Both the position numbers and the translations under genes were made by a program. The notes below the pieces were generated by a model. It saw nothing but the letters and a program-made list of their open reading frames with translations. It was not told where the DNA came from and did no database searches. From Myrica gale (taxonomy: Eukaryota > Streptophyta > Magnoliopsida > Fagales > Myricaceae): a stretch of 64,000 nucleotides of DNA. The stretch is taken from positions 17,090,001 through 17,154,000 of the forward strand of contig OZ005606.1 in the NCBI GenBank assembly GCA_963930655.1. Direction: 5' to 3'. Of the stretch, positions 25,824 through 37,993 are shown in pieces (positions within the stretch are counted from its first letter, which is position 1; every line of letters begins with the position of its first letter).

Positions 25824-26290
25824 AATATTTTCACGAAATTCCACTCAGCAATGATTTATTTTTTAGTTCAACCCTATATAGATATGCTGAATATACTGCC
25901 TCATCAAGAGACTGATGAACTCTTTGTTAAACATTTATACAAGCTCATGTATAATGCAAAAGATCTAACGTTATCTGGAATATTTGACATAGAAAGATCA
26001 TTATTAAATGACTTAGTCAAAACGCAAATACACAACAAAAAAACATATATATATTAAAAATATTTTCACAAAATTCCACTTGCTAATGATTTATTTTCGA
26101 GTTCAACTCTATATAAATATACTAAATATACTATCTCCTCAAGAAACTGATGAATTCCTTATTAAACATTTATACAAGTTCATTTATCATGCACAAGACC
26201 TAACGTTGTCTGGAATATTTGACCTAGAAAGATCATTATCAAATGACTCAGTCAAAGCACAAGTATATAACAAACAAACCTACATAAACC
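25824..26290. repeat. Tandem duplication of ~228 bp inside LTR copy b
   Basis: Units at about 25,824-26,052 and 26,053-26,290 share ATTTTCAC-AAATTCCACT, CTGGAATATTTGAC and AGAAAGATCATTAT segments. Both belong to one LTR fragment. The two units have diverged, so the duplication is not very recent. Confidence 0.8.
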
Positions 26291-26704
26291 TTTCACGTCT
26301 AAAGATACTATAAGCTAATTGTGTTGAATACATTCTCACCATCAATGATCACTTTCAAAAGCTATCCATATTTGATCTCATTTAGTGCATGTACTCTAAC
26401 AGTGCACCAACTCGTCTGCTCAAGATAACCACCTAAATGACTGAGTCCATCATCATTTTTAATAAAGGTACAACGAGTGTAGACCTATTTGTAAATAAAA
26501 AGTGTATCTCGGTCTAGAACAACTGTCAAGTGAACAAGAAACCGAAAATTTATATTATCCGCCTTTGATTCGTTAATCATTCGCATAACTTTTATACATT
26601 ATAACTCAACATTATCCATGTAACATCTTATATCACAATAAATACATGTGACCTCTAAATAAATGATTATCTAGAAAATTGGTTTTGAGGACATATTTTT
26701 AACA
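25824..26704 (-). mobile_element. Copia-type LTR fragment (copy b), reverse orientation
   Basis: The reverse complement matches the solo LTR at 26,785-27,500, including TTCTTGTTCACTTG, ACAAATAGGTCTACACTCGT and the GAGTACATGCACT region. Its outer end (TGTTAAAAATATG on the minus strand) lies at 26,704. The left part is duplicated in tandem and the LTR's 3' part is missing. Confidence 0.75.
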
Positions 26705-26784
26705 CTCGCATGACTCTTGTACATATTCTTAATTTCAATACAACTTCTCCATTAGCCCACAAAAAAGTTCCTACTATATTACTT

Positions 26785-27987
26785 TGTTGGAAATATGCCC
26801 TCGAAGTCAGTTATTAGAATAATTATGAGATAATTATTTATTTTATTATCACATGTATTTAATGCTTATTGTGTATAATGTTGTAACATAAGATGTTACG
26901 TAGTTATATTGTTATGTGAAATTGTAGAAAATTCATGCCAATGATTAATGAATCAAAAGGCGGGGAGTATGACTTCTCGATTTCTTGTTCACTTGGTAGT
27001 TGTTCTAGACGGAGGTACATACTCATGTACAAATAGGTCTACACTCGTTGTGCCCCTATTAAATAGGATGATGGACTCCGTCATTGAGGTAGTGATCGAC
27101 CTTAGGCAGACGAGTGAGTGCACTGTAAGAGTACATGCACTGAACGAGATCAAATATGTTACCTTCTGGAAATGATTATTGATGTTGAGATGGTATTCAA
27201 CACAATTCGTTTATTGTATCCTTAGACCTGAGAGGTTTATGCAGGTCTGTTTGTTGTATACTTGTGCTTTGATCGAGTCATGTGGTGATGATCTTTCGAG
27301 GTCAAATATTCCAGACAACGTTGGGTCTTATACATGATACATGAACTTGTGTAAATGCTCAACAAGGAATCCACCAGTCTCTTTGTGAGATAGTATATTA
27401 GTATATCTGTATAGAGCTAGACTCAAAAAGGAATCACTGGCCAGTGGACTTTTACGAAAATGTTTTGCGAAAGTATTTTTCAAAAAATGTTTATGAAATT
27501 GTTTTAGAAACAATTTGAGAGTCCAACAAGTTGTTCCTTATTGTTCCTATTAGCTCACATGGAATATAGTATGTTCGAAGGATAAATAAATAAATAAATG
27601 TTAGTAAAATAGATTTCATGAAAAAATAGTCTCAGTATCTCGAGGGTCAATTGTGATATGTAGTGGACATGATCACAATTGTAAAAACTCATAAATTCAG
27701 AATACAGAATATAAGTGAGTTAAATGAAAATGAGTTTTTCATGATGATCCTACGGCCGAGATTTAAGATCTCTAAAGATCTCATGCATAAGAAGCTCTGA
27801 GTAAGCCATTATAAATAGCTCATAATTCATTTGAGAGATAGAAGTTATTTTTTCGCGAGAATTGTTCTCTCTCTAAAAACTCTCTCTCTCGACTTCTCTC
27901 TCAAGAACTGTGTGCGTGGATCTGAAAGAGGCAGAGCATTTGAGTTGCTAGATTTCAACGATCCAGATTTCCGCTGTGAATATTACA
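26785..27987 (+). mobile_element. Solo Copia-type LTR
   Basis: A 1.2 kb sequence starting TGTTGGAAATATGCCC, a typical plant Copia LTR start, and ending in TATTACA. Flanks are TACTT (26,780-26,784) and CACTT (27,988-27,992), a target duplication with one mismatch. It has no internal region. Flanking sequence matches the 3' flank of the NPH3 pseudogene at 48.86-48.9 kb, so it inserted into a copy of that flank. LTR-LTR recombination is the usual origin of such solo LTRs. Confidence 0.75.
27810..27817 (+). promoter_or_regulatory. TATA box of the solo LTR
   Basis: TATAAATA lies ~170 bp before the LTR end. A CT-rich leader-like stretch follows at 27,865-27,905. Together they look like the U3/R promoter of the LTR. 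Confidence 0.55.
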
Positions 27988-27992
27988 CACTT

Positions 27993-28706
27993 AACTTGAT
28001 AAAATGGTTGCCAACCACTCATAGAGTAGATTCTGAATAGCAAACTGACAACTAAATATAAATATTTTTTAGTAGATAAGTATCTTCATGCACGTTTGCA
28101 TATGAGAGTGAAAGCGAGAGGTATTCAACAAAGTCTGGGTAAAGTACTCATATTGTGACCAGTGACAGTCAAGACTTTATGCGTAACCTACCACATCTGA
28201 CCCTTCATGTCTCTACACACTTTCTCCAACTCTACTTACAATGCATCAGTATAGGTTTTACATTCACTTTTTCCTTGCCTTCAGGGAAGCTCTCTAAGTC
28301 ACTGTACAAAACCATTTGTGAATTGCTTCCTCTCAGACTCTTGCATACCAACTCCTTCATTTCTAACTCGGATTGTTAAGATACAAGCGCTTTAACCGCG
28401 ATCCTGGGGAGGATTCTGGGGTTCTTTTCGAGCTCTTTGCACGCTTCAAGGCCGAGCTTCTCATAGTTAAGGCATCTACATAGCCTTGATCGCTCCTCAA
28501 ATGAAAGGCTGGGGGTGAGACTGTGTAAACCTAGAAGATGTTAGTTAAGAAAGAAATAAAAGTATTCAAGAAACAAAATACCCCTAATGTGGGGTAAGAG
28601 TGAAGGAAGTAGTCCAGGATGATAAATATAAGAATACGAAGGACTTAACGTGTGTGTGTGTGTGTCAAAGAGAGGATCAGGAGTTGGCTAACAATATGAG
28701 AAGCTC
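27993..28706 (-). pseudogene. Fragment of a BTB/POZ-NPH3 gene (last exon)
   Basis: Homologous to 48,895-49,608, the 3' end of the NPH3 pseudogene, including its non-coding flank. The minus strand reads [20 protein letters not shown] and [14 protein letters not shown] before an in-frame TAA within ALVS*QSE, then a diverged EFAST-less tail with a further stop. Only the last exon and flank are present. It ends on the right against a LINE. It keeps the correct frame where the other copy has lost a base, so the two decayed separately. Confidence 0.75.
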
Positions 28707-30200
28707 AAAGAAATATAATCAACAGATCACCTTGAAAACATTGGGATATCATATCAAAAACATCAAACAAATGACATCCCAACAATGAATAAAGAAAGCT
28801 AATCCAAAACCATGTGGCCCCGGACTACTATCCTGCAGAATGGAACACACCACCTCCTTAACTTCCTCCATAGATGGCATTTGATACAAAAACTAAGTTA
28901 TTCTCCTCTAAGACTAACTTAGGAATAACAACAGACACGTCAAAGTTTACATCCACCTCCGACAGAGTCAACATCTTGTTAAAAAAACTCCATCGCACCA
29001 TCGTGGATCTTCTTTGCAAAAGAAAAAAAATGTGACCATCATCTAAAACCATCTGCTCAATACGCTTTCTCCGTTGTTTCTCTTGTACCGTAACATTGAA
29101 AAATTTAGTGTTCGTGTCCCCTCCTTAAGCCACTTAACTTTTGACCGCTTTTTCCATTAAGTTTCCTCCGTAGTCATCGCCAGTTAAAAGTGCTTACTTT
29201 GTATCAAACAACTTTGATTAAGTAGAAGAATTCGAAACTACCAAAAGCTCATTCTCTGGATAAACAATCTTATCCTCTAAGGATTGGATTTTCTGATCTA
29301 CCTTCCCAAACTCCAATATACTCCATTGTTTTAATCTTACCATAACTCTTTTAAGTTTAAGAGCAAGATGAACCATCAAACATTCATCAGTAGACAAGTC
29401 CCAACATTCACTAACAATGTCTAAAAGTCCAGGATGAAAACACCACATCCTCTGAAACCTAAAAGGAGCAAGTCCATAACATAACTGAGGCTTCAAAAAT
29501 TCCACCAGCATAGAACAGTGATATGATAAAGTTCTAGGCAAATACAAGAGCTAGAGAAGAATTCGGGAAAGTGTTAAGAAAAGCAGAGTTAATGAAGACT
29601 ATCTAACCTCGCCCAAATCCATGAACAACCCCGATGCTTATTACACCAAGACAATTTAGACCTAACAAACGGAAACTCCAATAGCTCGCAATCCTGAATA
29701 CAAAAATTTATAAAATCATCTTTCAAACCTCTCATCCTGAGGAACCCCCAACTTTTTCAGAATCCTCTGTTATGATGTTAAAATCGCCGACCACCACCCA
29801 AGGATATTGTTGACTATCATGGCCTGCAAATAATCTCATAATTCCTTTGTACCCTCACGCAAATATTTCTCATACACCAAAGAAACCAGCACCCTACGTT
29901 CTTCAAACACCACCCAACCAAAGTAAGTTGAGCAAAGACAGTACTTATAGACAATTCAAAATCCTGCCTACAAATCTAGATTTCCCCCCCATGAGTATCA
30001 TTAGAATAGATGCTATAAAAACGGAACTGTCGACCCCATCTACCAGTACAATAATAAAAAATTAAAGGCTCCGACAACACAACCATGCTCGGCTTATACT
30101 TCCTAATTAAATGAGATAATTTTTTGCTAGATGAAACAACCTCTTTCACATTCCAAGCAAGGACATAAATTATTAAAAATAGTGACGTTTCCAACTCAAA
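28707..30200 (-). pseudogene. LINE ORF2 remnant: endonuclease and start of reverse transcriptase
   Basis: The minus strand carries L1-type endonuclease pieces: LAWNVKEV and IRKYKPSMVVLSEP at about 30,170-30,060, and a PRTLSYHCSMLVEF segment near 29,540 where the family has a conserved SDH (here SYH). Further on, EEVKEVVCSILQDSSPGPHGF (28,870-28,810) marks the start of the reverse transcriptase. There the element stops against the NPH3 fragment. Frames are broken by stops. The catalytic reverse transcriptase part is missing. Confidence 0.75.
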
Positions 30201-30589
30201 ATTGCCAACAACTTCGTCGCTTTCTTTCTCTTTCTCTTTTGTAATGACTTAATACGGAAAGCAAGTTTTGGGTCAATGCTTAAAATTTTCTGAACGACTA
30301 CATCGTCATCATCCTTGTAATCTATTTCATAAGCAAAACGTCGAGGCAAATCAAATTCTAAAAACTAAAATTCCTTATTCTAGCAAAAGTATAGGACACT
30401 TTGCTTCAATTCCAAACCATCAGTATGCGAAAGATTTGCAAGCCGCTACCATTTATAGAGAACCCCCAGTATATGCAACCAAACTACTTTTGTTACATTG
30501 AGGTGCCAAACCATCTTTTACAACGAGCACTTCTATATTATTTACCACCATGTCAAGCTCCCCCATTTTGGTTAGATTGCACATTTTGG

Positions 30590-31856
30590 TCCCGACCCAC
30601 ATTAATCATATCCGAATTTGCCGCTTTTCAGAGTCCAAAGTAGCATAAGCATTATTTTTCACCAACTGCGTCTCCCCAATCCCCACTGCATCCTTCATAA
30701 TCTCCGAACTATGAACCGAGCGATACAATTTTTTAACCGATTTAGTAAAGGGAACATTTGGTTCAGCACCTTTTTCCTTCTCTCCTTGAATAATAATTTT
30801 TGGAGCAACAACCTGTTTACTCCCCAAGCTACAGAACAATTCAGAGTGCCCCCGACTACAATACTTAACACAAAATGGGGTATATTTTTCATAAAACATT
30901 TCTTAAAATGACTACCTGGCGCCCTAGACATCCTAATCCAAAAGTATTTAAGGGGAGATTTAGACACATCCATCTCAATGTAAACCCTAGCTCCAACAGG
31001 TCATGACTCATACCGTGAGATTATCTCTTTTAAGCAATTTTCAAGAGGAGCAACAATGCTCCGCAGAGCAGATCCATGGGAAAAATGAATAAGCAAATCA
31101 AGAAGCATTACCCAAACTGGAATGACCGAAGATTGAGCTTTTTTCGAAAACTCCGTAGTCCATCTCGACAATCTAAAATGATGTAAATTTATTTCCCAGG
31201 ACTCCCGAGCCATAATTTTGATGAAATCATCTTCCAAAACAATCAAATTAACACTTGCTTTGGGTCATTCGATAACCCAATAACCGGCATATGCAATAAA
31301 CCCCATCGAGATTTTATGTGAGACCGAATGACATCCAATGGTCTTGACCCCATAAAATTATTATGACCGTAAAACGAAATGATACCGCTAATTTTTATCT
31401 CTCCCTTGGAAAACTGCACAAGCACTTCCCCATTGAGACACTTTGGTTGTCGCAAACGAACACAAACCTCCGGGAGCAGTTGTGGCGCATCCACTAACAT
31501 CCACGAATGAAGGAAAGCTTGGTTTTTGTGTAAATTTCCATCTCATCCCCTCTCTAACCCTATCCTCTCCCAAAGATGAGATTTCCAACTGACCAATTGG
31601 CTGGCCCACACCATCCTTACCGGCACCTTGACCTGTCAATATCAACCCACCAGCATCTCCCGAAGCCTTCTCTCCATTCCGAATTATCACACCTATCGAC
31701 ACCTCTCCCAACCGGCCACCCAGACTACGCAAAAGCTTATTTGACCAAAACTTGATGTCGCGCCCGAAGACTCACCTTGCTGAAGAAACTTAAGCACCAA
31801 ACCATCCCTTGGCCTGGGTTTCAGACCAAAACGTTTAATAGTCACTAAAGTGCTAC
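30590..31856 (-). pseudogene. LINE ORF1 remnant (DUF4283 and zinc knuckle)
   Basis: Consecutive minus-strand frames encode pieces of a plant LINE ORF1. They include ALRSIVAPLENCLKEI and WTTEFSKKAQSSVIPVWV, then SPLKYFWIRMSRAPGSHF, and a zinc-knuckle-like region with YCSRGHSELFC (30,850-30,820). DUF4283-type RNA-binding proteins are usual in such elements. The frame is broken in several places. With the endonuclease remnant downstream it forms one LINE, 5' end near 31.86 kb, next to the Copia insertion. Confidence 0.7.
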
Positions 31857-31861
31857 CTGGA

Positions 31862-32188
31862 TGACAAAAAGGAAGAGGAGAGTTTTGGCTGATTACCAAC
31901 TCGATGAACCAGAAACTTCGATTGTATTTTGTTGTTGTATATTGTGTTTTACAAAGGAAATAACTCTACATAAATCTAAAAAGCAGATCCTGAAAACAGA
32001 GATCATTTATGACTACAGACTAAACGTAACAGCTATCAGCCTAACATTACAACTCATTTCTTTCCTTTATGCAGCAGGTCCTATTCTTGATAAGACATCA
32101 ACTTTATTTCTTCAAATGCAGTGTTGTCTCCTCTTGTTCCAATGATCCGTGTTTTCTGGTGCATTTAATTTTAATGTCTATCTCAATA
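31862..32188 (-). repeat. 3' LTR of the Copia element
   Basis: A 327-bp repeat matching 45,279-45,608 with scattered differences. On the minus strand it starts TATTGAGATAG, preceded by the polypurine-like TTGAGGGCGAG. The usual TG start reads TA in both LTRs. Confidence 0.9.
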
Positions 32189-32358
32189 CTCGCCCTCAAG
32201 ATGGAGATGCAATTGAATAAATCCCCATCTTGCCTAAGAGATATTGAAACTTCTTTGAACCGATTGCCTTTGTCATCACGTCTGCAACTTGTAAATTTGT
32301 TGAGATCTGAAATGTCTTTATCAAACCTGCTTGTATTTTCTCCCTCACAATGTGACAA

Positions 32359-33354
32359 TCAATCTCTGTGTTTTGTTCTCTCATGAAAAACCAGATTTGA
32401 AGCAATATGATCAGCTGTTTGATTATCACAAAATAATTGTATCGGTTTCTCAACAAATATGTCAAAATCATTCAATAAACTTTTAAACCATACCAACTCG
32501 CAAGTTGTTGCAGCCATTGATCGATATTCTGCCTCAGCAGAGGATCTAGACACAGTCCTCTGTTTCTTTGACCTCCATGATATCAAACCATCTCTAAAGA
32601 AGATGCAGAACCCAGTAATGGACCTTCTATTTTCTGGACAAGTGCCCCAATCTACATCATAGAAGGCAGTCAGCTGCATCACACCTTTTGCTGGGTAAAG
32701 CAGCCCTTGTGATGAGGATGTCTTCAAATATCTTACTACCCTTAATGCTGCCTTCCGATGCACATCTTTCGGCTGACTAAGATATTGACTTAGGACCTGT
32801 ACCGAGTATGATATATCAGGCCTAGTTATTGTTAGATAAATCAGCCTTCCTATTAGTCTTCTATACTGTCTAGGATCAGCCAAGGCTTTCTCTTCTTCTC
32901 CATTGAGTTTCAAATTTTGTTCCATGGGAAATTGGACAGATTTAGCACCAAGAAGTCCACAGTCTTGCAGAATTTCCAGCGTGTATTTCCTTTGGCAAAT
33001 GAAAATCCCTTCCTTGGATCGGGCGACTTCTATGCCTAGGAAGTATTTCAACTTTCCAAGGTCCTTTAACTTGAAATGGTCTGCCAAATATTGCTTCAGT
33101 TTCTGAATTTCATCTTCATTGTCTCCTGCAATTACCATATCATCAACGTACACAAGCATTACGGTAAAAGAGCAATAAGTTTTCTTGGTAAAAAGTGAAT
33201 AATCTGCTTTAGATTGGATAAAACCAATCTTGGTGATAACAGATGTGAGTTTTTGATTCCATTGACGAGAGGCTTGCTTCAAGCCATAAAGAGATCTCTT
33301 AAGCCTACATACTCGTTGCTCCCCCTCTTTACCATACCCTGGAGGCAAAGTCAT
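32359..33354 (-). CDS. Copia reverse transcriptase and RNase H (broken polyprotein part)
   Basis: A 331-residue open frame with the Copia signatures in order. [14 protein letters not shown] lies near residue 20, the catalytic YVDDM near 70, then [13 protein letters not shown] and [16 protein letters not shown]. The RNase H part follows with [31 protein letters not shown] and a terminal [12 protein letters not shown]. The RNase H 'YSDADWA' motif reads YDVDWG, so one conserved residue has changed. The final KHIEID segment is out of frame (32,471-32,196). It makes DNA from element RNA in functional relatives. Here the 5' half of the polyprotein is broken, so no full product is expected. Confidence 0.9.
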   Translation of the reverse strand: MTLPPGYGKEGEQRVCRLKRSLYGLKQASRQWNQKLTSVITKIGFIQSKADYSLFTKKTYCSFTVMLVYVDDMVIAGDNEDEIQKLKQYLADHFKLKDLGKLKYFLGIEVARSKEGIFICQRKYTLEILQDCGLLGAKSVQFPMEQNLKLNGEEEKALADPRQYRRLIGRLIYLTITRPDISYSVQVLSQYLSQPKDVHRKAALRVVRYLKTSSSQGLLYPAKGVMQLTAFYDVDWGTCPENRRSITGFCIFFRDGLISWRSKKQRTVSRSSAEAEYRSMAATTCELVWFKSLLNDFDIFVEKPIQLFCDNQTADHIASNLVFHERTKHRD

Positions 33355-33546
33355 GTATACTTCTTCATCTAATTCTCCATATAGAAAAGCATTATTAACA
33401 TCAAGATGATTGAGAGACTAGTTTTTACATGCGGCAATGGAAAGAAGACATCTCACAGTTGGCATTTTGGCAACAGGGGAGAAGGTTTCAAAATAATCTT
33501 CTCCTTCTCTTTGAGTGTAGCCTTTCGCCTTCAATCTAGCCTTGTG

Positions 33547-34197
33547 TCATTCAATGCTACAATCTGCCTTATATTTGGTCTTATAGACCCATTTGCAACC
33601 GATTGGTTTCTTCCCTAGAGGCAAGTTGGTCAGTTCCCATGTCTCATTGTCTTCAAGAGCTTGAATTTCAGCATTCATGGTACTCCTCCAATCTGAGAAC
33701 TTCTGGGCTTCTTCAAAAGTGTGAGGCTCCGGCTCAAGGGTGATGGATAGAGTATATTTCAAGTGTGTGGGTGAGAGTTTAGAATAATTAAGAACTGAAG
33801 AAAGAGAATGATCGTTACCTCTAGGAGCTGTTACATCGGAAGGAAGAGTGCCCGAAGTTGCCAAGGAAGTCACCAACTTGCAATGAAAATCTTTGAGGTA
33901 TTCGGGTATTTTTCTGATTCTAGTGGACCTACGGGGTTCTTGGAGAGAAGGTGGTTCAAAAATGGGAAGAAGAGATAAGTCAGTAGCTTCTGAAGTAAGA
34001 GATTCCTCATGATGATGATGATTATCAATTTCAATTGTTGATTCCCTCAAGAAATTAGAATTGTCACCCGTTTGTGAAGGTGGATCAAAAACCTCTAAGA
34101 TGAGATTTGGTATAACTGGGACATCATCTAGAAAGGAAATGTGTAGGTAGCAGAGAAGATAAGTTGTGGTTTTGCTGGAAAGGAAATGTGTCTTCAT
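33547..34197 (-). pseudogene. Copia integrase-RT linker region
   Basis: The frame contains RRSTRIRKIPEYLKDFHC and SDWRSTMNAEIQALEDNETW, the conserved lead-in to the Copia reverse transcriptase, followed by GCKWVYKTKY. It is separated from the reverse transcriptase frame by a frame change at about 33,355-33,550. Confidence 0.85.
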
Positions 34198-34402
34198 AAA
34201 AGATCACATCTCGGCTAGTGATGGTTTCTCTTATTTTCAAGTCAAAGACTTTGTAACCTTTTATTCCATTTGGATATCCAATGAACACACATTTTCGGGC
34301 TCTAGGATCAAACTTATTTTTGTGGGGATCAAGATTTGATGCATAGCATAAACATCCTAATGTTCTTAAGTGAGAATAGCTAGGTGTTTTGCCAAAGAGA
34401 AG

Positions 34403-35457
34403 CTAGTAAGGACTTTGATTTTTCAAATTTGGTGAGGGTGTCCTGTTTATGAGATGGGCAGCAATTAAGATGCACTCTCCCCAGAATTTTAAAGGTAGGC
34501 TAGCTTGAAAACGTAGGGCTCTTGCTACGTTCAACAAGTGCAAGTGTTTTCTTTCTACTACCGAGTTTTGTTGTGGTGTGTACACACAACTTTGCTGTAG
34601 AGAACTCCTTTTTGGGAGAAAAATTTTGTCATGTTAAACTCCTTTCCTTGGTCAGATCGTACATCCTTTATTTTGCATTTGAACTGATTTTCAATGAGGT
34701 TAAAAAAACTATCAATGATGTATCTAGTTTGACCTTTGTTTGTCATGAGATAAACTCATGTTGTTCGGCTGTGATCATCAACTATTGTGAGAAAGTAGTG
34801 CGTTCCATTCAAAGATGCAACAGAGAAAGGACCCCAAATATCCAGGTGTATTAAATCAAAAACAACTTCTACAAAATGGTGACCAGAAGGAAAAGGTAAT
34901 CTGGTCTGTTTTCCCATATGGCAAGCATCACAAAATTTTTTTGCATCAAACTTAGGAATATTAGAGTCTATGCTATGCAACAAATTCAGTCTTTGAACAG
35001 AGGGATGTCCCATTCTAAGATGTCAAATCTTAGCTGTCAAAACAGAGTTCGATGGGGCAGCAAAATGATTGGTTCGGGGCTGGTCCAGTTGCATATGGTA
35101 GAGATCTTGGACTTCCTTAGCAACTCCAATCATCTCCTTGGTTACCAGCTGCTGTATGTAACAATAATCAACAAGAAAAACAAAATGACAATTCAGATCT
35201 TTGGTCAATTTACTTGTGAAAATGAGATTAAAGTTAAATAGTGGAACATACAGAACATCCGTGAGAGTAAGGGTAGGTGAGATGACTACTGTTCCTATAT
35301 GAGTGACGGGTGTGGATGTCCCATTTGGCAGTTTTACTGAAGTGTCTTTGATGGCTCTTCTACGTGTTAACAAACTAAGAAAACCAACTATGTGGTCCGT
35401 GGCTCCTGAATCTAAGATCCAAGTGCATGACTCATTTGAGGTATTTGTGCAGCTCAA
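34403..35457 (-). pseudogene. Copia protease and integrase, frame-broken
   Basis: From 35,457 the minus strand reads CTWILDSGATDHI, the aspartic protease active site. The pre-integrase GHPSVQRLNLLHS (35,013) and the integrase follow, with DLIHLDIWGPF, DDHSRTT, SDQGKEF and [12 protein letters not shown]. Three different frames are used (35,457-35,023, 35,013-34,756, 34,746-34,403) and stops separate them, so the integrase is dead. Motif order is that of Copia. Confidence 0.85.
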
Positions 35458-35654
35458 ACTGTGTTTAGAGACAACTGATAAAGTTCTTTTGAGATTACCT
35501 GAGGTGTTTGAAGGATGGTTACCTAAGAGTTTTGTGTTGGAATTTGTGGTGCTAGAATTCTGACTTTGAAGAAGTGCAATGAGCTGCTACATCTGCTCCT
35601 GAGAAACACTGAGAGTCAAAGAACTCTTTGAGTCATCTTCAGTTGCTGTCAAAT

Positions 35655-36405
35655 TTACAGCCCTGTAATCCTTAGAACCAGATGGCGGCTTGTGGAACTT
35701 GTGGTTAGGAGGATATCCATGGATTTCCCATCATGTGTCCACGGTATGTTAGTCCTCCCACACTTGCTACATGGTGCCTTATTCCTTGATAGAGACGATC
35801 TGGTGCTTCCCTTTTGGTTTTGTTTAACTGCTCCCCTTGGTCCATAAAATTTTCCTCCATGAGCAAGCATAGCCGAGACCTCATGGACCTTTTGAGTGCT
35901 GCCAGTTAGCTCATGGTTGGATTCCTCTTGCAACACCAAATTGAAAAGGAGGATTTGATTCCTTAATCTAGTATAGATCTCATCTAGACCCATTAAGAAT
36001 TGCATTATCTGTCTTTTCTCCTGTCGCTTATTGATAATGTTGATGGCACCACAGTCAGTTGTAGAGTAACTAAAAGGATCTTCATATCTGGAGATCTCTT
36101 CCCATATCAGTTTCATTTTGGAGAAGTAAACACTTACTGGTTTTTTTCTTGTTTGGTAGCTGTCAGTTGTTGCTCTAGCAAGAAGATGCGATTGACGCTT
36201 CTTAAGTTCTACCCATACTTGTGCTGCAGAATCTGAGTACATCACATACCCAGCTATTTCGGGTGACAGGTTGTTTGTAAACCATGATAAAATCGTGTGA
36301 TTGCATATTTTCCATTGGGGGTATTGCGAGCTTGTTTCGGCTGGTTGCTTAATCGTGCCATCCACAAACCCAAGCTTATTTTTTGCAGACAAGGCCATGT
36401 ACATG
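35655..36405 (-). pseudogene. Copia gag, C-terminal part
   Basis: UBN2-type Copia gag: KNKLGFVDGTI, WKICNHTILSWFTNNLSPEI, VWVELKKR and VSVYFSKMKLIWEE in order. A decayed zinc-knuckle region starts with CSKCGRTN. The N-terminal part lies at 45,023-45,178 beyond the nested insertion. The cut falls exactly at the 5-bp duplication GCCCT. Confidence 0.85.
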
Positions 36406-36499
36406 GCCCTTGTGAGATCCCGGCCTTATTTATGTCGTTTTAAAAGAGAGAGATTTTTGCTTATGATTCCCTCAATATGTATGTATGATTAAATTAGTG

Positions 36500-36870
36500 A
36501 TTTTTGATGTAAGTGTCGACACATTGGAGCATAGTGTCGACACATTTAACTAATACCCGAAAGTTTACAATTTTTCCGGAACTCAAGTGATTTTTGACTA
36601 AGTGTTGGAAGTGTCGACACCTTGAGTGATGGTGTCGACACATCTAACTAAAACCCGAAAGTTTACATTTTTCCGGAACTCAGGTGATTTTTGACTAAGT
36701 GTTGGAAGTGTCGACACCTTGAGTGATGGTGTCGACACATTTAACTAAAACCCGAAAGTTTACATTTTTTCGGAACTCAAGTGATTTTTGGCTAAGTGTT
36801 GGAAGTGTCGACACCTTGAGTGATGGTGTCGACACATCTAACTACATTCCGAAATTTTATCGAATTGAAA
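36500..36870 (+). repeat. Four 97-bp tandem repeats with paired GTGTCGACAC palindromes
   Basis: Each unit holds two GTGTCGACAC-type palindromes 11 nt apart. They start at 36,513/36,534, 36,611/36,632, 36,708/36,729 and 36,805/36,826. Between units lie ACCCGAAAGTTTACA and TTCCGGAACTCA. The first unit is the most diverged. The array lies at the start of the long LTR, a usual place for regulatory (U3) repeats. No such array is seen in the 21 kb copy. Confidence 0.9.
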
Positions 36871-37032
36871 ACATGTGAGGTGGAATTCATGAGAAGGGGG
36901 AAAGTAAGGGAGGGCAGTCCTGTCTTTTCCCCAAGCCATTTTCACGTTAAATACCACACCCCCTCCTCTCTTTCACACATTTCACATTTTCCTTTACCCA
37001 AACCATACCTCCCTTGCCCTAAGTCACCGAAC

Positions 37033-37125
37033 CGAAGAAGAAGAAGGAAGAAGGAAGAAGAAGAAGAAGAAGAAGGAAGGAGAAGGAGAAAGAAGAAGAA
37101 AAGAAGGAGGAAGAGGAGAAGCAAG
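37033..37125 (+). repeat. GAA/GGA low-complexity tract
   Basis: A purine-rich run of GAA and GGA triplets on the plus strand inside the long LTR. It produces long artificial Lys/Glu- and Leu-rich frames on the two strands that should not be taken as genes. Confidence 0.9.
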
Positions 37126-37993
37126 GTAAAAATCCATCCCTCTTAGGAAAAATCTTGCTGGCCGAAAATCATGCTACCCTCTCTCTCTCTATTTTCTTCT
37201 TGTTTTCTCTTGTTGGTTGGTTGTGGTTTGATGGTGGGATGTCTAAGTAGTTTTTCTCCTTGTGTTCATGGATGTTTAGTATAGATCTATGCATGTTTAG
37301 TGTAGATCTATGCATGCTAAATGTGGATCTATGCATGTTTAGGGTAGATCTTGCAAGTGCTTAAGTGTAGCATAGATTTTTACATGAGAACATGGAAAAA
37401 TGGCTGAATCCGAAATTAGGGTTCTTGAGAAATTGGTTTGGTGCTCTAGGTGTTTGATAAAAGGCCTAAGAGAGGATTGAAACCTAAATTGAGCAAGTAT
37501 GGCCGAATTTAGGGGTTAGTGCATTAGGTTGTATGTATGCTAGTCATATTGAGAACCACTAAGCCCTAAGTGTTAGAGATAGGTTCAGATTTGGAAAAAT
37601 AGGCAAGAGGACCAATAATGCACACTAGGTGTTTGGTAAAAAGCCCAAGAGAAATGGGTAAATGCAATGGTGTTAACTTGATGAATATGGAACCATGGTT
37701 TGGTTATAAACTTCGAGTTGAAGTTGTAAAAGTGGGAGGAAGGTGAGAGGATGGTTGCTGCTAGGAAATGTTAAGTTAGCCTTGAATGTTGGTTGTGACA
37801 TGGAGAGATTCGGATTTTGGTTGTTGGAAATTTGGAGGGCTAGAAAGATTATTGTGATTGCTGAAATTTACATATGCAGATTTCAAGGCTGGAATAGAGA
37901 GTGTGTTTTGATGCATTTGTGGTTATCTCTTGATATTGAGTGGATCCTAGATTGTAGGCCTAGGAAATGAGAAGATTTTAAGTCATACCTTGG

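Noticed and set aside
36500..36870. CRISPR-like spaced repeats
   Set aside because: The whole 97-bp unit is repeated, including the part between palindromes, in a plant LTR. There are no unique spacers.
36942..37146. Lys/Glu-rich and Leu-rich proteins from both strands
   Set aside because: They are translations of the GAA/GGA low-complexity tract inside the long LTR and have no domain or start context.
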